64,000 bases of DNA from Planctomycetota bacterium (GCA_027493525.1 JAOSKN010000003.1:434001-498000); one strand, 5' to 3'. Counted from the stretch's first letter, positions 45,289-55,523 are shown. Notes: generated by a model not told the origin, from the letters alone. Program-made: numbers and translations.

Positions 45289-48142
45289 TCAGCTCCTCCG
45301 CCGCGATTCGGGCACGATGGTCCGTTCGCCCAGGATCCGCCTCAGGAAGACCAGCCCGCCCACCAGGGAGAGCGCCGCAGCCGGGATCAGGATGGCCCAC
45401 AGCTTCACCCAGAACTGCGCGCCGCCGACCTGCCGGTTCTGCTCGATCTCTGCCTTGCGCAGCTTCAGTTCCGCGTCCCGCTGGAGCTGTTCGATCTGCC
45501 GGTCCAGGTCGCGCCGACCCGAGAGCCGCCGCTGCTCCTTGAGCTGCTTCTTGGCGTGCTCGTCGAGGTCCTTCCGGTCGTCGATCGCCTGAAGCTCCTT
45601 CTCGAACTCCTTCTCGATCCGCTCCTTCTCGTCCTCGTACTCCTTTTGCGCCGCGTCCTCGACTTCGCGGCAGATCTTCTGCGTCGCCTCGATCACGCCT
45701 TCGATCTTGGCCAGCGGCCGGCGCTGCGGCCGGCGCGTGCGCAGTTCCAGGAAGGCCTGGTCGTCCGCCAGCGCGTCCACGGCGTTGGCAAGGAATTGCA
45801 CGTTCCGCAGGTCCAGCAGCCACTTCAGCACGTCCTCGCTGATCCGCTCGCCCGAATTGCGGTAGAAGGCGAAGAACTGGTCGCTCGCCAGGTCGAGGTC
45901 GGCGATGTAAATCACGTGCGCCGATTTCGCGCCCAGTTCGCCCACGCCCGGCGCGCCGTCTTCCTTTTCGCCGGTCTTGCCTTCCTCGGCCGGCGGCGCC
46001 TCGTCCCGCGGGTAGGCGCGCCGCAGTTTGCCGGTGATCTCCACCGCCAGCGCCGGCGCCTCGCCGCTCCCGGGCGTCCAGCGCTTGACCTCCTTGCGCC
46101 GCATCCCGAAGAACGGGTTGTTCTCGAAGTGCTCGTTAAAGCCGTGCTTGCCCCAGTTGATCGACGGGATGGGCGTCACCAGCGGCGTGACGGTCAGCTC
46201 CTTCGGTTTGCCCGCGTCCTCCTTGATGAAGCCGGGGAAGGGGAGCAGCAGGCTGGCAATGCCCCGGGTGGCCGCCGCCTCGTGGATCCCGCCCTTGGGC
46301 GCGTCGGTGCAGACGAAGTTCGGCGGCAGGATCTTCCGGAACTCGTGGCTCGGCAGGTAGTCCGACCAGCCCACCATGTCCGCTTCCACGTCGATGCCCA
46401 GCGCGCGCAGGAGTGGCTTGAGGTCGCCCTTCTCGCCGTCTTCCGGCGGCATGCCCATCATCGGGTTCGGCGGGCGCTTGGGCTGGGAGGTGCCCAGAGT
46501 CGGGCTGGTGAAGACCGGGCAGGGATCTTCGAGGATCAGCGCCGGACGGCCGTCCCAGACGTAATCGTGAAGGTTGCGCAGCTCCAGGTCGCCGAGCCGC
46601 GAGGGCTGCGGCACGACCAGCACGTCCACGTCGTCCCCGACCTTGGCGTCGAGCTTCACGTCGCGCACGTCGTACTGCCGCTTCCACTCCTGCACGATCT
46701 CCCACTCCGGCAGGCTCTGCCGCGCCTGCATGTCGAAGCCGCCCATCAGCTTCAGGTCGGTCTCGACCACGCCGACGACCTTCTTCTTCTCCTGCGAGAC
46801 CGTGCGGATCGCGCGGACCAGCTCGTACTCCACGCTCAGCCCGGGGTCGAAGTACTCGATCTTCTGCGTCCGCGCCCCGCAGCTCACCACCGCGCCCAGG
46901 AACACGTCCACGTTGTCCTTGCCCGTCACCGTCTCCTGGATCTCGTTTCGCGGCATGATCCCGTGGAACTGCGTGGCCTTGCTCCCGGCCTCGTCCAGCG
47001 CGTTCTCGGGGCGGTACAGGTCCAGCGTCACCTCCTCGCCCATCTCACGGTCCAGCACCTTCAGCGTGTTCTCGACCTCCTTGCCCTTCAGCGCGAGCTT
47101 GGGCGGGGAGGTCCTTGCTGATGAAGGCCGTGATCTTGACGGGACGCTTGAGTTGCTTCAGCACGTCCAGGCTCGCGCCGGAGAGGCTCGAGAGCCGCTC
47201 GCCCGTGGTGTCCCAGTCCACCGCCGCCCGGTCGGACTGCACGCCGAAGTTCACCAGCGTGACGCCCAGCCCGACGAAGGCCGCCGCGTGCAGCAGCAGA
47301 TGCCGCGGGACCATCGCCAGGCCCCACGCCGCCAGCAGCACGAACCCGATCGGCGCCAGCAGCGGGCCGCGGTAGGTCTCCCGCAGCACCAGAATCACGC
47401 AGACGGCGCAGTAGCCGAAGAGCAGCAGGGTCATCACGACGCCCAGGAATGGGACCGTCGCGGTGCTCCAGCGCCGCGCGTTGACCGAGACCATCGCCGC
47501 GCCCAGCAGGAAGTAGATCGCCACCGCCGTCTGCACCAGCCGCCCCAGCGGGATCAGCCCGCGGTTGAACGGGTCGAACCAGTCCAGCGCGTGCGCCAGC
47601 GCCATCAAGCTCGCGCTGAGCAGCACCCCCAGCACGAACGCGATCGCCGGCAGGCCCACCAGGCTGCTCGCCAGCACGCTCGCCGCCCCGAAGAGCAGCC
47701 CCGCGCACCACCAGCCCACGTAGTTCGAGAAGATCAGCCCGTAGTCCGGTTCCCCGAGCCACGCCAGCACGCCCACCACCGAGAGGCTGCACGCCAGCGC
47801 CAGCGTCCAGTACGCCGTCACGCCCAGCCATTTGCCCAGCAGCGCGTCGGAGACCGTCAGCGGCAGCGTCAAGAGTTGCTCCTCGGTGCCCAGCTCGCGT
47901 TCCGAGGCCCACGCGCCCATCCCCAGCGCCGGCAGCAGCACCACCAGCAGCCACGGCATGTAGGCGTACAGCGGGCCCAGGTCGGCGATGTTCCGGTAGA
48001 AGAAACTCTCCGGGATCAGCAGGATCCCGACCGTGACCACCACGAAGACGCCGATGAAAATGTAGCCCAGCGGATTCAGCAGCAGGCTTCCGAGCTGCCG
48101 GCGCCAGATCGCGAGGACCGCGGCGGGGTTGACGCCCTTCAT
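45289..48142 (-). CDS. ABC-2 permease fused to GldG-like auxiliary domain (frame broken at 47105-47108)
   Basis: ATG 48142 overlaps the ATPase stop (ATGA). The first part is an ABC-2 permease with six or more helices (for example FIFIGVFVVVTVGILLIPE-like and YGLIFSNYVGWWCAGLLFGA). It continues into the GldG-type domain (VKITAFISKDLP), where the frame changes at a four-C run (minus strand). Removing one C gives PPKLALKGKEVENTLKVLDR, which joins the second frame. That part is a GldG/ABC-auxiliary domain (DPGLSVEYELVRAIR; LMGGFDMQ), a coiled coil (EDEKERIEKEFEKELQ) and a C-terminal helix (LWAILIPAAALSLVGGLVFL). The full product is about 950 residues, the size of known GldF-GldG fusions. Confidence 0.85.
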
Positions 48143-48882
48143 GCGGCCACCCCCTTCGTCAGCTCGCGGAAGCGCGCCTCCAGTCCCGCGCTGCCGGCCA
48201 GTTCCTGCGGCGTGCCGTCGAATTTCAGCCGCCCCTCGCTCACCAGCAGCACGTGGTCGGCCATCGCCTCCACCTCCTGCAGGATGTGCGTCGAGAGCAG
48301 CACCGCCTTGTGCTTCTTCGCGAAGTCCTTGATCAGCGCGCGCACCACCAGGATCTGGTTCGGGTCCAGCCCGGCCGTTGGTTCGTCCAGTACCAGCACG
48401 TCCGGATCATGGAGCATCGCCTGGGCCAGCCCCACGCGCTGCTTGAAACCCTTCGAGATCTTGCGGATCGACTTGTTCCAGACCTCCTCGAGCTGGCAGG
48501 CGTGGAGCACCCGCTCCAGCGCCTCCTTCAGCTTCGAGCCGCCCAGCTTCCGCACCGCGCCGATGTAGCGCAGGTACGTCGCGGGGGTCATGTCGGGATA
48601 GAGCGGGCCGTTTTCGCCCAGGTAGCCCAGCAGCTCGCTCCCGGCCAGCCGGTCGGAACTCATGTCGTGCCCCGCGATCAGCGCCCGTCCCGCGCTGGGG
48701 GCCAGATAGCCGGTGAGGATCTTCAGCGTCGTGGACTTGCCCGCGCCGTTGGGGCCCAGGAAGGCCGTGATCGAACCGCGCTTGACCTTGAAGCCGATCT
48801 CCTCGATGGCCATGAACGTCCCGTAGTACTTGGTCAGGTCTTCGGCCACGATCAATGCGTCGTCGGGTGAGGCCTCGGACAT
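48139..48882 (-). CDS. ABC transporter ATP-binding protein (GldA/NatA type)
   Basis: ATG 48882 has AAAGGAG 9 nt upstream; the longer frame from 49047 is Arg-rich and unsupported. The 247-residue protein has Walker A GPNGAGKST, Q-loop LGYLGENGPLYPDM, a variant signature ISKGFKQRVGLA, Walker B VLVLDEPTAGLDP and switch His in LSTHIL. It matches the ABC-2 exporter ATPases of the CcmA/GldA group. It heads the operon with the permease-GldG and DUF4340-FKBP genes through a 4-nt overlap. Confidence 0.93.
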   Translation of the reverse strand: MSEASPDDALIVAEDLTKYYGTFMAIEEIGFKVKRGSITAFLGPNGAGKSTTLKILTGYLAPSAGRALIAGHDMSSDRLAGSELLGYLGENGPLYPDMTPATYLRYIGAVRKLGGSKLKEALERVLHACQLEEVWNKSIRKISKGFKQRVGLAQAMLHDPDVLVLDEPTAGLDPNQILVVRALIKDFAKKHKAVLLSTHILQEVEAMADHVLLVSEGRLKFDGTPQELAGSAGLEARFRELTKGVAA

Positions 48883-49298
48883 GGCCCGCATCTCCTTTTT
48901 GTCTGCGAAACGACCCGGCTGCCCCGGCCTGCGCCGGAGGCCCCGGATCCTTCGGGTTTGAAAACGGCCGCGCGCGTCCCGCCGCGCCGCGCGCCGCGAG
49001 TCGCGCGCGTTGAGCTGGCCCAATTCGGGTATCTCGTTACCGATCAACTGGTAACCGGCATCCTTGAAGACGCAAGTTCAGGTTGGCGCCTTCACGAAAA
49101 CCTGCGCCGCCGGCCCCTTCAAACGCGCTTGGCTCACGGGCGCGCCCGCTGCCCGCTCCGACCGGTTTCTGGTCTTTTCGAGTTCTTGGACGCCGGCGCC
49201 GCGCGCGCTTCCAAGCCCTTGCCGCCGCGCCTATTTCCGGGGTGACCGGACTTTGCGCCAGCGGGTATAATCCCCTCGTATGTCCGCAGGGAGCCGGC
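48883..49298. other. Intergenic region between divergent ABC and sigma-factor genes
   Basis: No gene is seen in these 416 bp. A 6-bp hairpin (GTTACC 49036-49041, GGTAAC 49050-49055) lies in the middle. A TATAAT box is at 49266-49271 and a TGAC-type -35 near 49243. A 10-codon frame starts at ATG 49280, eight bases after the -10 box, and overlaps the sigma-factor start (ATG 49299); whether it is translated is unknown. Confidence 0.6.
49243..49271 (+). promoter_or_regulatory. Promoter of the second sigma/anti-sigma pair
   Basis: TATAAT (49266-49271) with a weak TGACCG -35 (49243-49248) 17 nt upstream. It gives a leader of about 20 nt holding AGGGAG before ATG 49299. Confidence 0.6.
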
Positions 49299-49904
49299 AT
49301 GCCGGACGCTGAGATCCGCGAGCAGAGCGACGCGGCGCTGATGGGCGAACTCGCCCAGGGCAACCACTACGCCTTCGACGAACTGATGCGCCGCTACCAG
49401 AACGCCCTCGTCACCTTCTGCTACGGCTTCACCCGCGACCGCGAGACCGCCGAGGAACTCACCCAGGAAGCCTTCCTCCGCGTCTACCGCAACGCCTCGC
49501 GTTACGAGCCCGTCGCCAAGTTCACCACCTGGCTCTACAAAATCGCCGCCAACCTCTGCATCAACGAACTCAAGAAGCGCAAGCTCCGACCCAACATCAG
49601 CCTCGACGACACTTCCGGCCACGACCCCGAGGGGACCAAGATCATCGAGCGCATGGCCTTCGAGGGCGACGCGCCGGTCACGGAGGCCGAGAAGAACGAG
49701 GCGCAGGCCCTGATCCAGCGCGCCATCGACTCCCTCCCCGACGACCAGCGCAGCACGCTCATTCTCGTCGAGTACCACCACATGGCCTATCAGGACATCG
49801 CCGAGGTGCTGGGCGTGACCGTCAGCGCCATCAAGATGCGCGTCAAGCGTGCGCGGGAGACCCTCCGCCACAGCCTCCGGATCCTCCAGGAGGACGTGCG
49901 CTGA
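49299..49904 (+). CDS. ECF sigma factor (RpoE-like)
   Basis: ATG 49299 follows AGGGAG by 6 nt. The 201-residue protein has region 2 (FDELMRRYQNALVTFCYGFT, then ETAEELTQEAFLRVYRNASR and KFTTWLYKIAANLCINELKK) and region 4 (LPDDQRSTLILVEYHHMAYQ, then GVTVSAIKMRVKRARETLR). The size and spacing are typical of group-4 sigma factors. The zinc-finger anti-sigma gene follows 84 nt after the stop. Confidence 0.95.
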   Translation: MPDAEIREQSDAALMGELAQGNHYAFDELMRRYQNALVTFCYGFTRDRETAEELTQEAFLRVYRNASRYEPVAKFTTWLYKIAANLCINELKKRKLRPNISLDDTSGHDPEGTKIIERMAFEGDAPVTEAEKNEAQALIQRAIDSLPDDQRSTLILVEYHHMAYQDIAEVLGVTVSAIKMRVKRARETLRHSLRILQEDVR

Positions 49905-49988
49905 GCGCCGGGCGTGACCGGCGCCGCGGCGCGCCGGTTTAAGAATCGTTCCGGTTGGACGGGCGGAACCCAAGAGGATGCGGGCAAG

Positions 49989-50411
49989 ATGAGTGCGGAA
50001 GCGACGGCCAACGCGCGTGAGCTGAGTTGCGAGGAATGCCGCGACCTGCTCAGCGATTACGTGGATCGCGAACTCGACGCCGCCGACCGCGCGGCCGTTG
50101 AGAAGCACCTGGGCGCCTGTACCAAGTGCGCCGGCGAATCCTCCATGATGCAGGGCCTCAAGAAGGTCATCCAGCAGTGGGACGGTGTGCACGGTTCCGA
50201 GGCGCTTCACCACCGCACCATGGATCAGTACATCCGCGAGAGCCGCATGGTCCCGAGCAAGCCCTTCACCGACGCCGCCGACGCCGCGGCGGGCCGCGCC
50301 GCGCCGGACTCCGGCGAGCGCAAGGGGCTCTCGCCCGCGCTGGTGCTCGGCGGCGCCATCGTCCTGGCGGTGCTCGCCTTCGTCCTCATTCGCATGCTCC
50401 GCGGCGGCTGA
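49989..50411 (+). CDS. Zinc-finger (ZAS) membrane anti-sigma factor
   Basis: ATG 49989 begins the 140-residue product; AGGATG lies about 10 nt upstream. The N-terminal zinc-binding anti-sigma domain has CEECRDLLSDYVDRELDAAD and HLGACTKC, giving the HxxxCxxC motif. A linker leads to one C-terminal membrane helix (ALVLGGAIVLAVLAFVLIRM) with only a few residues outside the membrane, so signal sensing probably needs a partner. It would hold the preceding sigma factor inactive. Confidence 0.9.
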   Translation: MSAEATANARELSCEECRDLLSDYVDRELDAADRAAVEKHLGACTKCAGESSMMQGLKKVIQQWDGVHGSEALHHRTMDQYIRESRMVPSKPFTDAADAAAGRAAPDSGERKGLSPALVLGGAIVLAVLAFVLIRMLRGG

Positions 50412-50479
50412 GCCCCTTTCCCGCGCCGCTCCTTTCTTTCCACTCGCCAGACGCGCCGCTTGGGGCTATAAAGGCCTTC

Positions 50480-50493
50480 GTGTACTAGTGCAC
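50480..50493. promoter_or_regulatory. Candidate operator upstream of the GntR-LacI regulator
   Basis: GTGTACTAGTGCAC is a palindrome with one mismatched pair. It lies eight bases past a TATAAA box (50467-50472) and 43 nt before the regulator's ATG, a suitable place for autoregulation. Confidence 0.5.
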
Positions 50494-50536
50494 GAGGCGC
50501 ACCGCGCGTAGATCCGCCGCCGACCGAGGGACGACC

Positions 50537-51754
50537 ATGCCGGCATCCGGCGCACGAGCCTACAAGCCCCGTTTTGCCCAGACCGCCAAGCTCACGCTCA
50601 AGCTCGTCCGCGACGACCCCGGCGCCGCGCCGCTGGTCGAGCAGCTCCGCGAGGGCATCCGGCGCGAGATCGTCGAGGGCCGGCTCAAGCCCGGCCAGGC
50701 GCTCCTGCCCCAGCGCCAGCTCTGCAAGCAGCTCAACCTGAACCAGGTCACCGTTACCCGCGCCTTGCAGGACCTCGTCAAGGACGGCCTGCTGCGCAGC
50801 GAGCACGGGCGCGGGCTCTTCGTCAACGACCTCGCCCCGCCGCGCCTGGCGATCCTGTGCCGCAATGCGCGGACCCCGACCGACTACAAGTCCGACTACG
50901 GGCAAGTCGTTCACGCCGCCCTGGAGCGCCTCGCCCGGCAGAACGTGGCCATCGAGTGGTTCACGCGCACGCCCGGGCATCCGGCCTCGCGCTTCGGGCC
51001 TGAACTGGAGCGCGTCCTCGCCGCCGACTGCCACGCCTACCTGACCGTGGGCATCCAGAACGAGGAGTATTTCGCCGCCCTGGTCGCCAGCGGCAAGCCC
51101 GTCGTCGCCCTCGACGCCTCGCCCACCACCGCCGATTTCGACGGGATCGTCCACGACAGCTTCCGCGAGGGCTACCTCGCCACTCGGCACCTGCTGGAAC
51201 ACGGCCACCGCGGCATTCTCTACCTCGGCCACGACCGCGGCGCCCACCCCGGCGACCCCAGCGGCAAAACCCGCATACCGGAACCCGACAGCATTCGCCG
51301 CGAAGCCGGCTACCGTTACGCGCTCATGGAGGCCGGCGTCGCCCGCCGCGAGGCCTGGACTTGCCATACCCCCAGCGCCTATCCCGAAGCCGAAGCCGGC
51401 GTCCGCGAACTCCTCGCCGGCGACGAGATCACCGCCGCCGTCTGCTGGGGGCATTGGGCCGAGTTCCTTGCCGCCGAGATCAAGGTCCCGCATCAGTGCA
51501 GCGTCGTCTGCTTCGGCGAGCCCCAAGGGCGCCGCGCCTGGACGCACTGCACCGTCGATCTGAAGGACCTGAGCCGCGCCACGGCCCAGCGCGTGCTGCG
51601 CCGCCTCCGCCGGGAGGACGGCGATAAACACGCCCGCGGCGTGCTCGTCACTGTCCCGCCGATCCTGGTCGGGGGCGCCACCGTCCGCCGCGTCGGCCCC
51701 GCGCCCGCCGTCTACGAATACCATCGCATCCACGGCCGGCCCGGCGAAGCGTAG
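50537..51754 (+). CDS. GntR-type DNA-binding regulator with LacI-like sensor domain
   Basis: ATG 50537 follows GAGGGA by 6 nt. Residues about 30-98 form a GntR winged helix (PLVEQLREGIRREIVEGRL, then QLCKQLNLNQVTVTRALQDL and GLLRSEHGRGLFV). The remaining 300 residues are a periplasmic-binding/LacI-like sensor (AILCRNARTPTDYKSDYGQV, DGIVHDSFREGYLATRHLLE, GHRGILYLGHD), as in AraR-type sugar regulators. It probably senses a sugar and controls the glycan-degrading genes downstream. Confidence 0.88.
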   Translation: MPASGARAYKPRFAQTAKLTLKLVRDDPGAAPLVEQLREGIRREIVEGRLKPGQALLPQRQLCKQLNLNQVTVTRALQDLVKDGLLRSEHGRGLFVNDLAPPRLAILCRNARTPTDYKSDYGQVVHAALERLARQNVAIEWFTRTPGHPASRFGPELERVLAADCHAYLTVGIQNEEYFAALVASGKPVVALDASPTTADFDGIVHDSFREGYLATRHLLEHGHRGILYLGHDRGAHPGDPSGKTRIPEPDSIRREAGYRYALMEAGVARREAWTCHTPSAYPEAEAGVRELLAGDEITAAVCWGHWAEFLAAEIKVPHQCSVVCFGEPQGRRAWTHCTVDLKDLSRATAQRVLRRLRREDGDKHARGVLVTVPPILVGGATVRRVGPAPAVYEYHRIHGRPGEA

Positions 51755-51818
51755 CGCCTCGGCGCGTGGCCGAGGCGAACACGGGGGCGCGGCAGGCATT
51801 GAGCTAGGCGCGCGCTTG

Positions 51819-51873
51819 GAACTCAGAACTCAGAACTCAGAACTCAGACTCAGAACTCAGAACTCGGAACTCA
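51819..51873. repeat. Eight heptanucleotide repeats (GAACTCA)
   Basis: Eight units of GAACTCA run in tandem; the fifth has lost one base (GACTCA) and the seventh ends in G. The array ends 15 nt before the heparinase-like gene start and is the most regular of the three in this window. Copy-number change here could alter the distance between promoter and start. Confidence 0.9.
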
Positions 51874-51888
51874 AGGGGGGCTTGAGCG

Positions 51889-53862
51889 ATGGGGAAGAAA
51901 CTCCGGCAGATCGTGGACGACGGCATGGCGCGGATCGCGCGCCCCGATCCTTTCCCCGAACCCCCGGACGCCGCCGCGCCCATCGCCTGGACCGAGCTGG
52001 CCCGCCGGCGCCCGCGCCTGCTGACGACAAAAGCCGAACTCGACGCCCTCCGCGCGCGCCTCACGGCGCCCGTGGAAGCCGAGATGCTCGCGCGCCTGCG
52101 CCGGCAGACCGACAAGTACCTGGAGGCCTGGACCCCGCCCGAGCCCGGCGCGCCGATCCTCGAACGCGGCGGCTCCGTCCCGCAGCCCTTCGCCGCCTTG
52201 TCCTTCCTGCTCACCGGCGACGAACGCTACCTCGAGGCCGCCAGGCGCTGGACGCTGGCGCTCGCGCGGAGCGGGCACACCTGGGTTCAGGGCGGCGACC
52301 TGGGTTTCTCGCATGCCCTGAGCGGGGTGTCGATCGCCTACGACCTCCTGCATGAGCACTGGGCCGAGGCCGAACGAGCCGAGATCCGCGAGTTCATCCG
52401 GGTCTTCGGCGGGCGCTACTTCTCCCTCGGCGCCGTCCCGACCTGCTACTGGGGCGCGATCCTGCTCCAGAACCATACCCAGGTCGCCTGGACGTCCTTC
52501 GGGCTGATGGGGCTGGCCTTCCATGACGAACTGGAGCCCGCGAAGCTCTGGGCCGAGTGGGCGCACCGCACCTACCGCGTCATCTCCTGGCTCCAGCCTC
52601 ACGACGGGACCAACCTCGAAGGGTGCAGCTACGGCGGCTACGGGGCCGAGCGGCGCATGCTCTACTACGAAGCCGCGCGCCGCTGCCTGGGCGAGAACCT
52701 CTATGCCCACGGCGAACGCGAGGCCGCCCAGTGGTTCCTCCACCAGCTCCTGCCCGACTTCAAGGCCGGCCACAACGCCTTCAACTGGGGCGACAACCCG
52801 CGCCGCTACGACGTCCACGGCCCCGTCCACACGCTCCTGGGCATCGCGCGCGCCCTCAAGGAGCCTCTCGCCCAGGGCCTGGGCCTGGAACTCTGGCGCC
52901 GCAAGGTCGGCTTCGAGAGCGCCCTGAGCTTCACCGACCTGCTCAACTACGCTCCGGAAGTCCCCGCGGCGGATTTCAAGGCTCAGCCCACGAGCCGGCA
53001 TTTCGCCGATTGGGACCTCATCTGCGCCCGCGGCGGATGGGAGTCCGATGCGACCGCGCTCTCGTTCCGTTCGGGGCCCTTCCAGGGGCACCGGCTGATG
53101 ACCTGGAACTCCGGCGACCTTGGCGGCGCGCACATCCATGCCGACGAAGGCGCGCTGATGCTCTACAGCCGCCGCCAATGGCTCCTGACCGACCCCGGCT
53201 ACGAGGCCCTCAAGCGCACCGACCACCACAACACGGTCCTTGCCGACGGGCTGGGGCAGGTGGGCGAGGGGACCAAGTGGTACGACGTCAACCGGGTGCT
53301 TCACTACGCCGGCTGGGCCGAGGTCCGCTCCTTTGCCGACGACGGCCGCGCCGCCGGCTGGGTGGGGGATCTGGCGAGGCACTACCTGCATACGGCCCAA
53401 CTCACCCGCTTCCACCGCCACGTGCTCTACCTGCGCCCGGACCTTCTGGTCTTGCTCGACGATCTGGCCGCCGCCGAACCTCGGATCTTCAGCCAGCTCT
53501 GGCATTCGGAGACTCCCTTCGCGGCGCAGCCGGGCGGGGGCTGGGGCTTCACGGCGGGACTTGCGGCCTTGGGCGTTTGGCCGGGGAACCTCCCGGAGCA
53601 GCCGGCCCCCACCGCCGTTTCCCGAGGGGTGGAACTCCCGGATCTTTCGACCCCCGGCCGCCACGAGGAACTCCGTTTCGAGAGCCCCCGCGTGCCCGCC
53701 TGGCGCTTCGTAACCGTCTTTGCCCTGGGGGATGCCGCACGCGGTGTGCCTGCCGCCGAGGTCTTCATCAAGGGCTCCGAGGTGACGGCCATAACAGCCG
53801 GCCCGGGCAAAATAACGGCCCGTTTCGACCTCGAAAAACTTACAGCACCAGCCCTGATTTGA
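51889..53862 (+). CDS. Heparinase II/III-family polysaccharide lyase-like protein
   Basis: The 657-residue protein has an N-terminal alpha-toroid domain with the NHTQVAW motif and helices (PQPFAALSFLLTGDERYLEA), then a beta-sandwich domain with GGAHIHADEGALML and RTDHHNTVL, the conserved His/Asn features of heparinase II/III (PL12/15/17/21) proteins. No signal peptide is seen, so it may act in the cytoplasm or be exported another way. It would cleave a uronic-acid-containing glycan. It lies downstream of the GntR-LacI regulator. Confidence 0.8.
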   Translation: MGKKLRQIVDDGMARIARPDPFPEPPDAAAPIAWTELARRRPRLLTTKAELDALRARLTAPVEAEMLARLRRQTDKYLEAWTPPEPGAPILERGGSVPQPFAALSFLLTGDERYLEAARRWTLALARSGHTWVQGGDLGFSHALSGVSIAYDLLHEHWAEAERAEIREFIRVFGGRYFSLGAVPTCYWGAILLQNHTQVAWTSFGLMGLAFHDELEPAKLWAEWAHRTYRVISWLQPHDGTNLEGCSYGGYGAERRMLYYEAARRCLGENLYAHGEREAAQWFLHQLLPDFKAGHNAFNWGDNPRRYDVHGPVHTLLGIARALKEPLAQGLGLELWRRKVGFESALSFTDLLNYAPEVPAADFKAQPTSRHFADWDLICARGGWESDATALSFRSGPFQGHRLMTWNSGDLGGAHIHADEGALMLYSRRQWLLTDPGYEALKRTDHHNTVLADGLGQVGEGTKWYDVNRVLHYAGWAEVRSFADDGRAAGWVGDLARHYLHTAQLTRFHRHVLYLRPDLLVLLDDLAAAEPRIFSQLWHSETPFAAQPGGGWGFTAGLAALGVWPGNLPEQPAPTAVSRGVELPDLSTPGRHEELRFESPRVPAWRFVTVFALGDAARGVPAAEVFIKGSEVTAITAGPGKITARFDLEKLTAPALI

Positions 53863-54367
53863 GCCTCTAATCAATGCTTGATTCACCTGGAGTTGAGTAA
53901 TTCTATTTCGATCCTGGGCGGAGTTAGGGCTTCTGTGAAATTTAAGGCAATAGATAGCCTCTAAGTCTTGGTATGAGCTGATCATTTAATCTCTTATATT
54001 TAAGAGAGAAGCAGGGGTCTGTCCTGAGCTATGCCGTCCGCCCGCATGAGTTATCTGGGTTTATGCGCATGCCTGAGAATTGGACCTTGGGCGACTCGGA
54101 GTGCTAACTGAATTCCATCTGATTGCCGTGAGTTGGCTCTGCTCGGCTTCCTGGGGTCCTGTGAGGGGTGAGGGTTATGGCTGCGGATATTCGCAGCCGC
54201 GCTCTTGGAAGCTCAAATTTTTGATCCGTTGGGCCGAGGCCATAACGCACGCGGCATTTCTGCTGCGAATACGGTAAGCGCCGAGCGCCTAAAGGTCACT
54301 AATCCCTGCCAAAGCCGATCGTGGCGATTATTCAAAAATTGGAAGGATCCTCGGGAGGGAGATCTCG
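53863..54367. other. Noncoding region with two hairpins
   Basis: No gene is supported in these 505 bp. The first 150 bp are AT-richer than the flanks. Two palindromes are visible: CTCTTA-TATT-TAAGAG (53991-54006) and GGCTGCG-GATATT-CGCAGCC (54179-54198). They may be regulator sites or RNA hairpins before the TolB-like gene. Confidence 0.6.
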
Positions 54368-55523
54368 ATGGGGCGTCGGAACCGCGTATGGGCCTTCTGC
54401 TGGGTGGGGTTGTTCCTTCTGGGGCCGGGTTCCGCGCGGGCCGGGGAGCCCGCCGATCCGGCCGTGCGGATCGTCTCGTTGAAGAAGCGCCCGTCTGAGG
54501 GCTTCCAGGTCTTCGGTCCCGACGGCAAGCGCTTCGTGATTAACAAAGAGGACGAAAACGGGGTCGCTCAAATTTACCTCGGCGAGGCCGGCAAGCCCGG
54601 CCTGACCTGCCTGACCGACCGGCAGCGCCCCGGCGGCCCCAGGCCCGAGCGCTTCAAGATGCAGCCGGTCTGGCATCCTTCCGGCAAATGGATCTTCCTG
54701 GCCGTCGAGCGCGACACGTACGCGACGCCGCCGATCCTGGGGTGGAACAAGGATTACGTCGAGGGGCAGTTGCAGTGCGGCCTCTGGACCAACATGTGGG
54801 CCATGACGCCCGACGGGAAGCGCTGGAAATGCCTCACCGACTTCAAGTCCAACGTGCGGGGCGTAGCCGACGGCTACACCGGGCCGGCGATCTCCCCCGA
54901 CGGCCAGACCCTGGTCTGGTCGCAGATCGTGGACGGGAACATCCTGGCTTACTTCCCCTTCGGGCGCTGGGAGTTGACCCAGGCGGCGTTCGATGAAGAA
55001 GACGGAAGACGGCATGCCCATACTCTCGAACCTGCGCGACATTACGCCCAAGGGCATGCACTGGAACGAACCCGGCAACTTCGCCCCGGACGACGAGTCG
55101 CTCCTGCTGACGGGTTCCGTCGAGAAGGACGCGCAGGGGATGGACCAGTACATCCTGAACGTCCGCACGGGCAAACTCGTGAACCTGACCAACTCGCCCA
55201 AGGTCTGGGACGAGCACGGCGTCTTCTCGCCGGACGGCGAGAAGATCCTCTTCATGAGCGCCCACCCCTACCGCGACGATCCCAAGGCCTCGCAGGTCCT
55301 GGGCATCAAGACCGAATTCATGCTGCTGAACCGGGACGGCAGCGGCCTGACGCAGTTGACCCACTTTCGCGCGCCGGGGCATCCGGAGTTTCCGAGCGGC
55401 ATCGCCGCCATCGGCGCCTGGAGCCCCGACGGCCGCGCGCTCTGCCTGCGCACGCTGATCTTCCCGAACTACGAGGATTGGGACCTGATCTTTGACGGTC
55501 CGGTGGGAAACCGGGCGAAGTAG
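54368..55523 (+). CDS. Secreted TolB/PD40 beta-propeller protein (frame broken by a 7-bp duplication)
   Basis: ATG 54368 follows GGAGGGAG by 6 nt and begins a signal peptide (VWAFCWVGLFLLGPGSARA). The product has TolB-like propeller repeats (VWHPSGKWIFLAVER, PAISPDGQTLVWSQI, FSPDGEKILFMSAHP, WSPDGRALCLRT). At 54999-55012 the sequence AAGACGG is present twice in tandem. Removing one copy gives FDEEDGMPILSNLRDITPKG and restores a single frame to 55523, about 382 residues. It would fold as an extracytoplasmic propeller; its partner is unknown. It sits in the glycan-related neighbourhood, convergent with the AraC gene. Confidence 0.8.

Noticed and set aside
51819..51873. CRISPR array
   Set aside because: The units are 7 bases long without spacers, and no cas gene is present.
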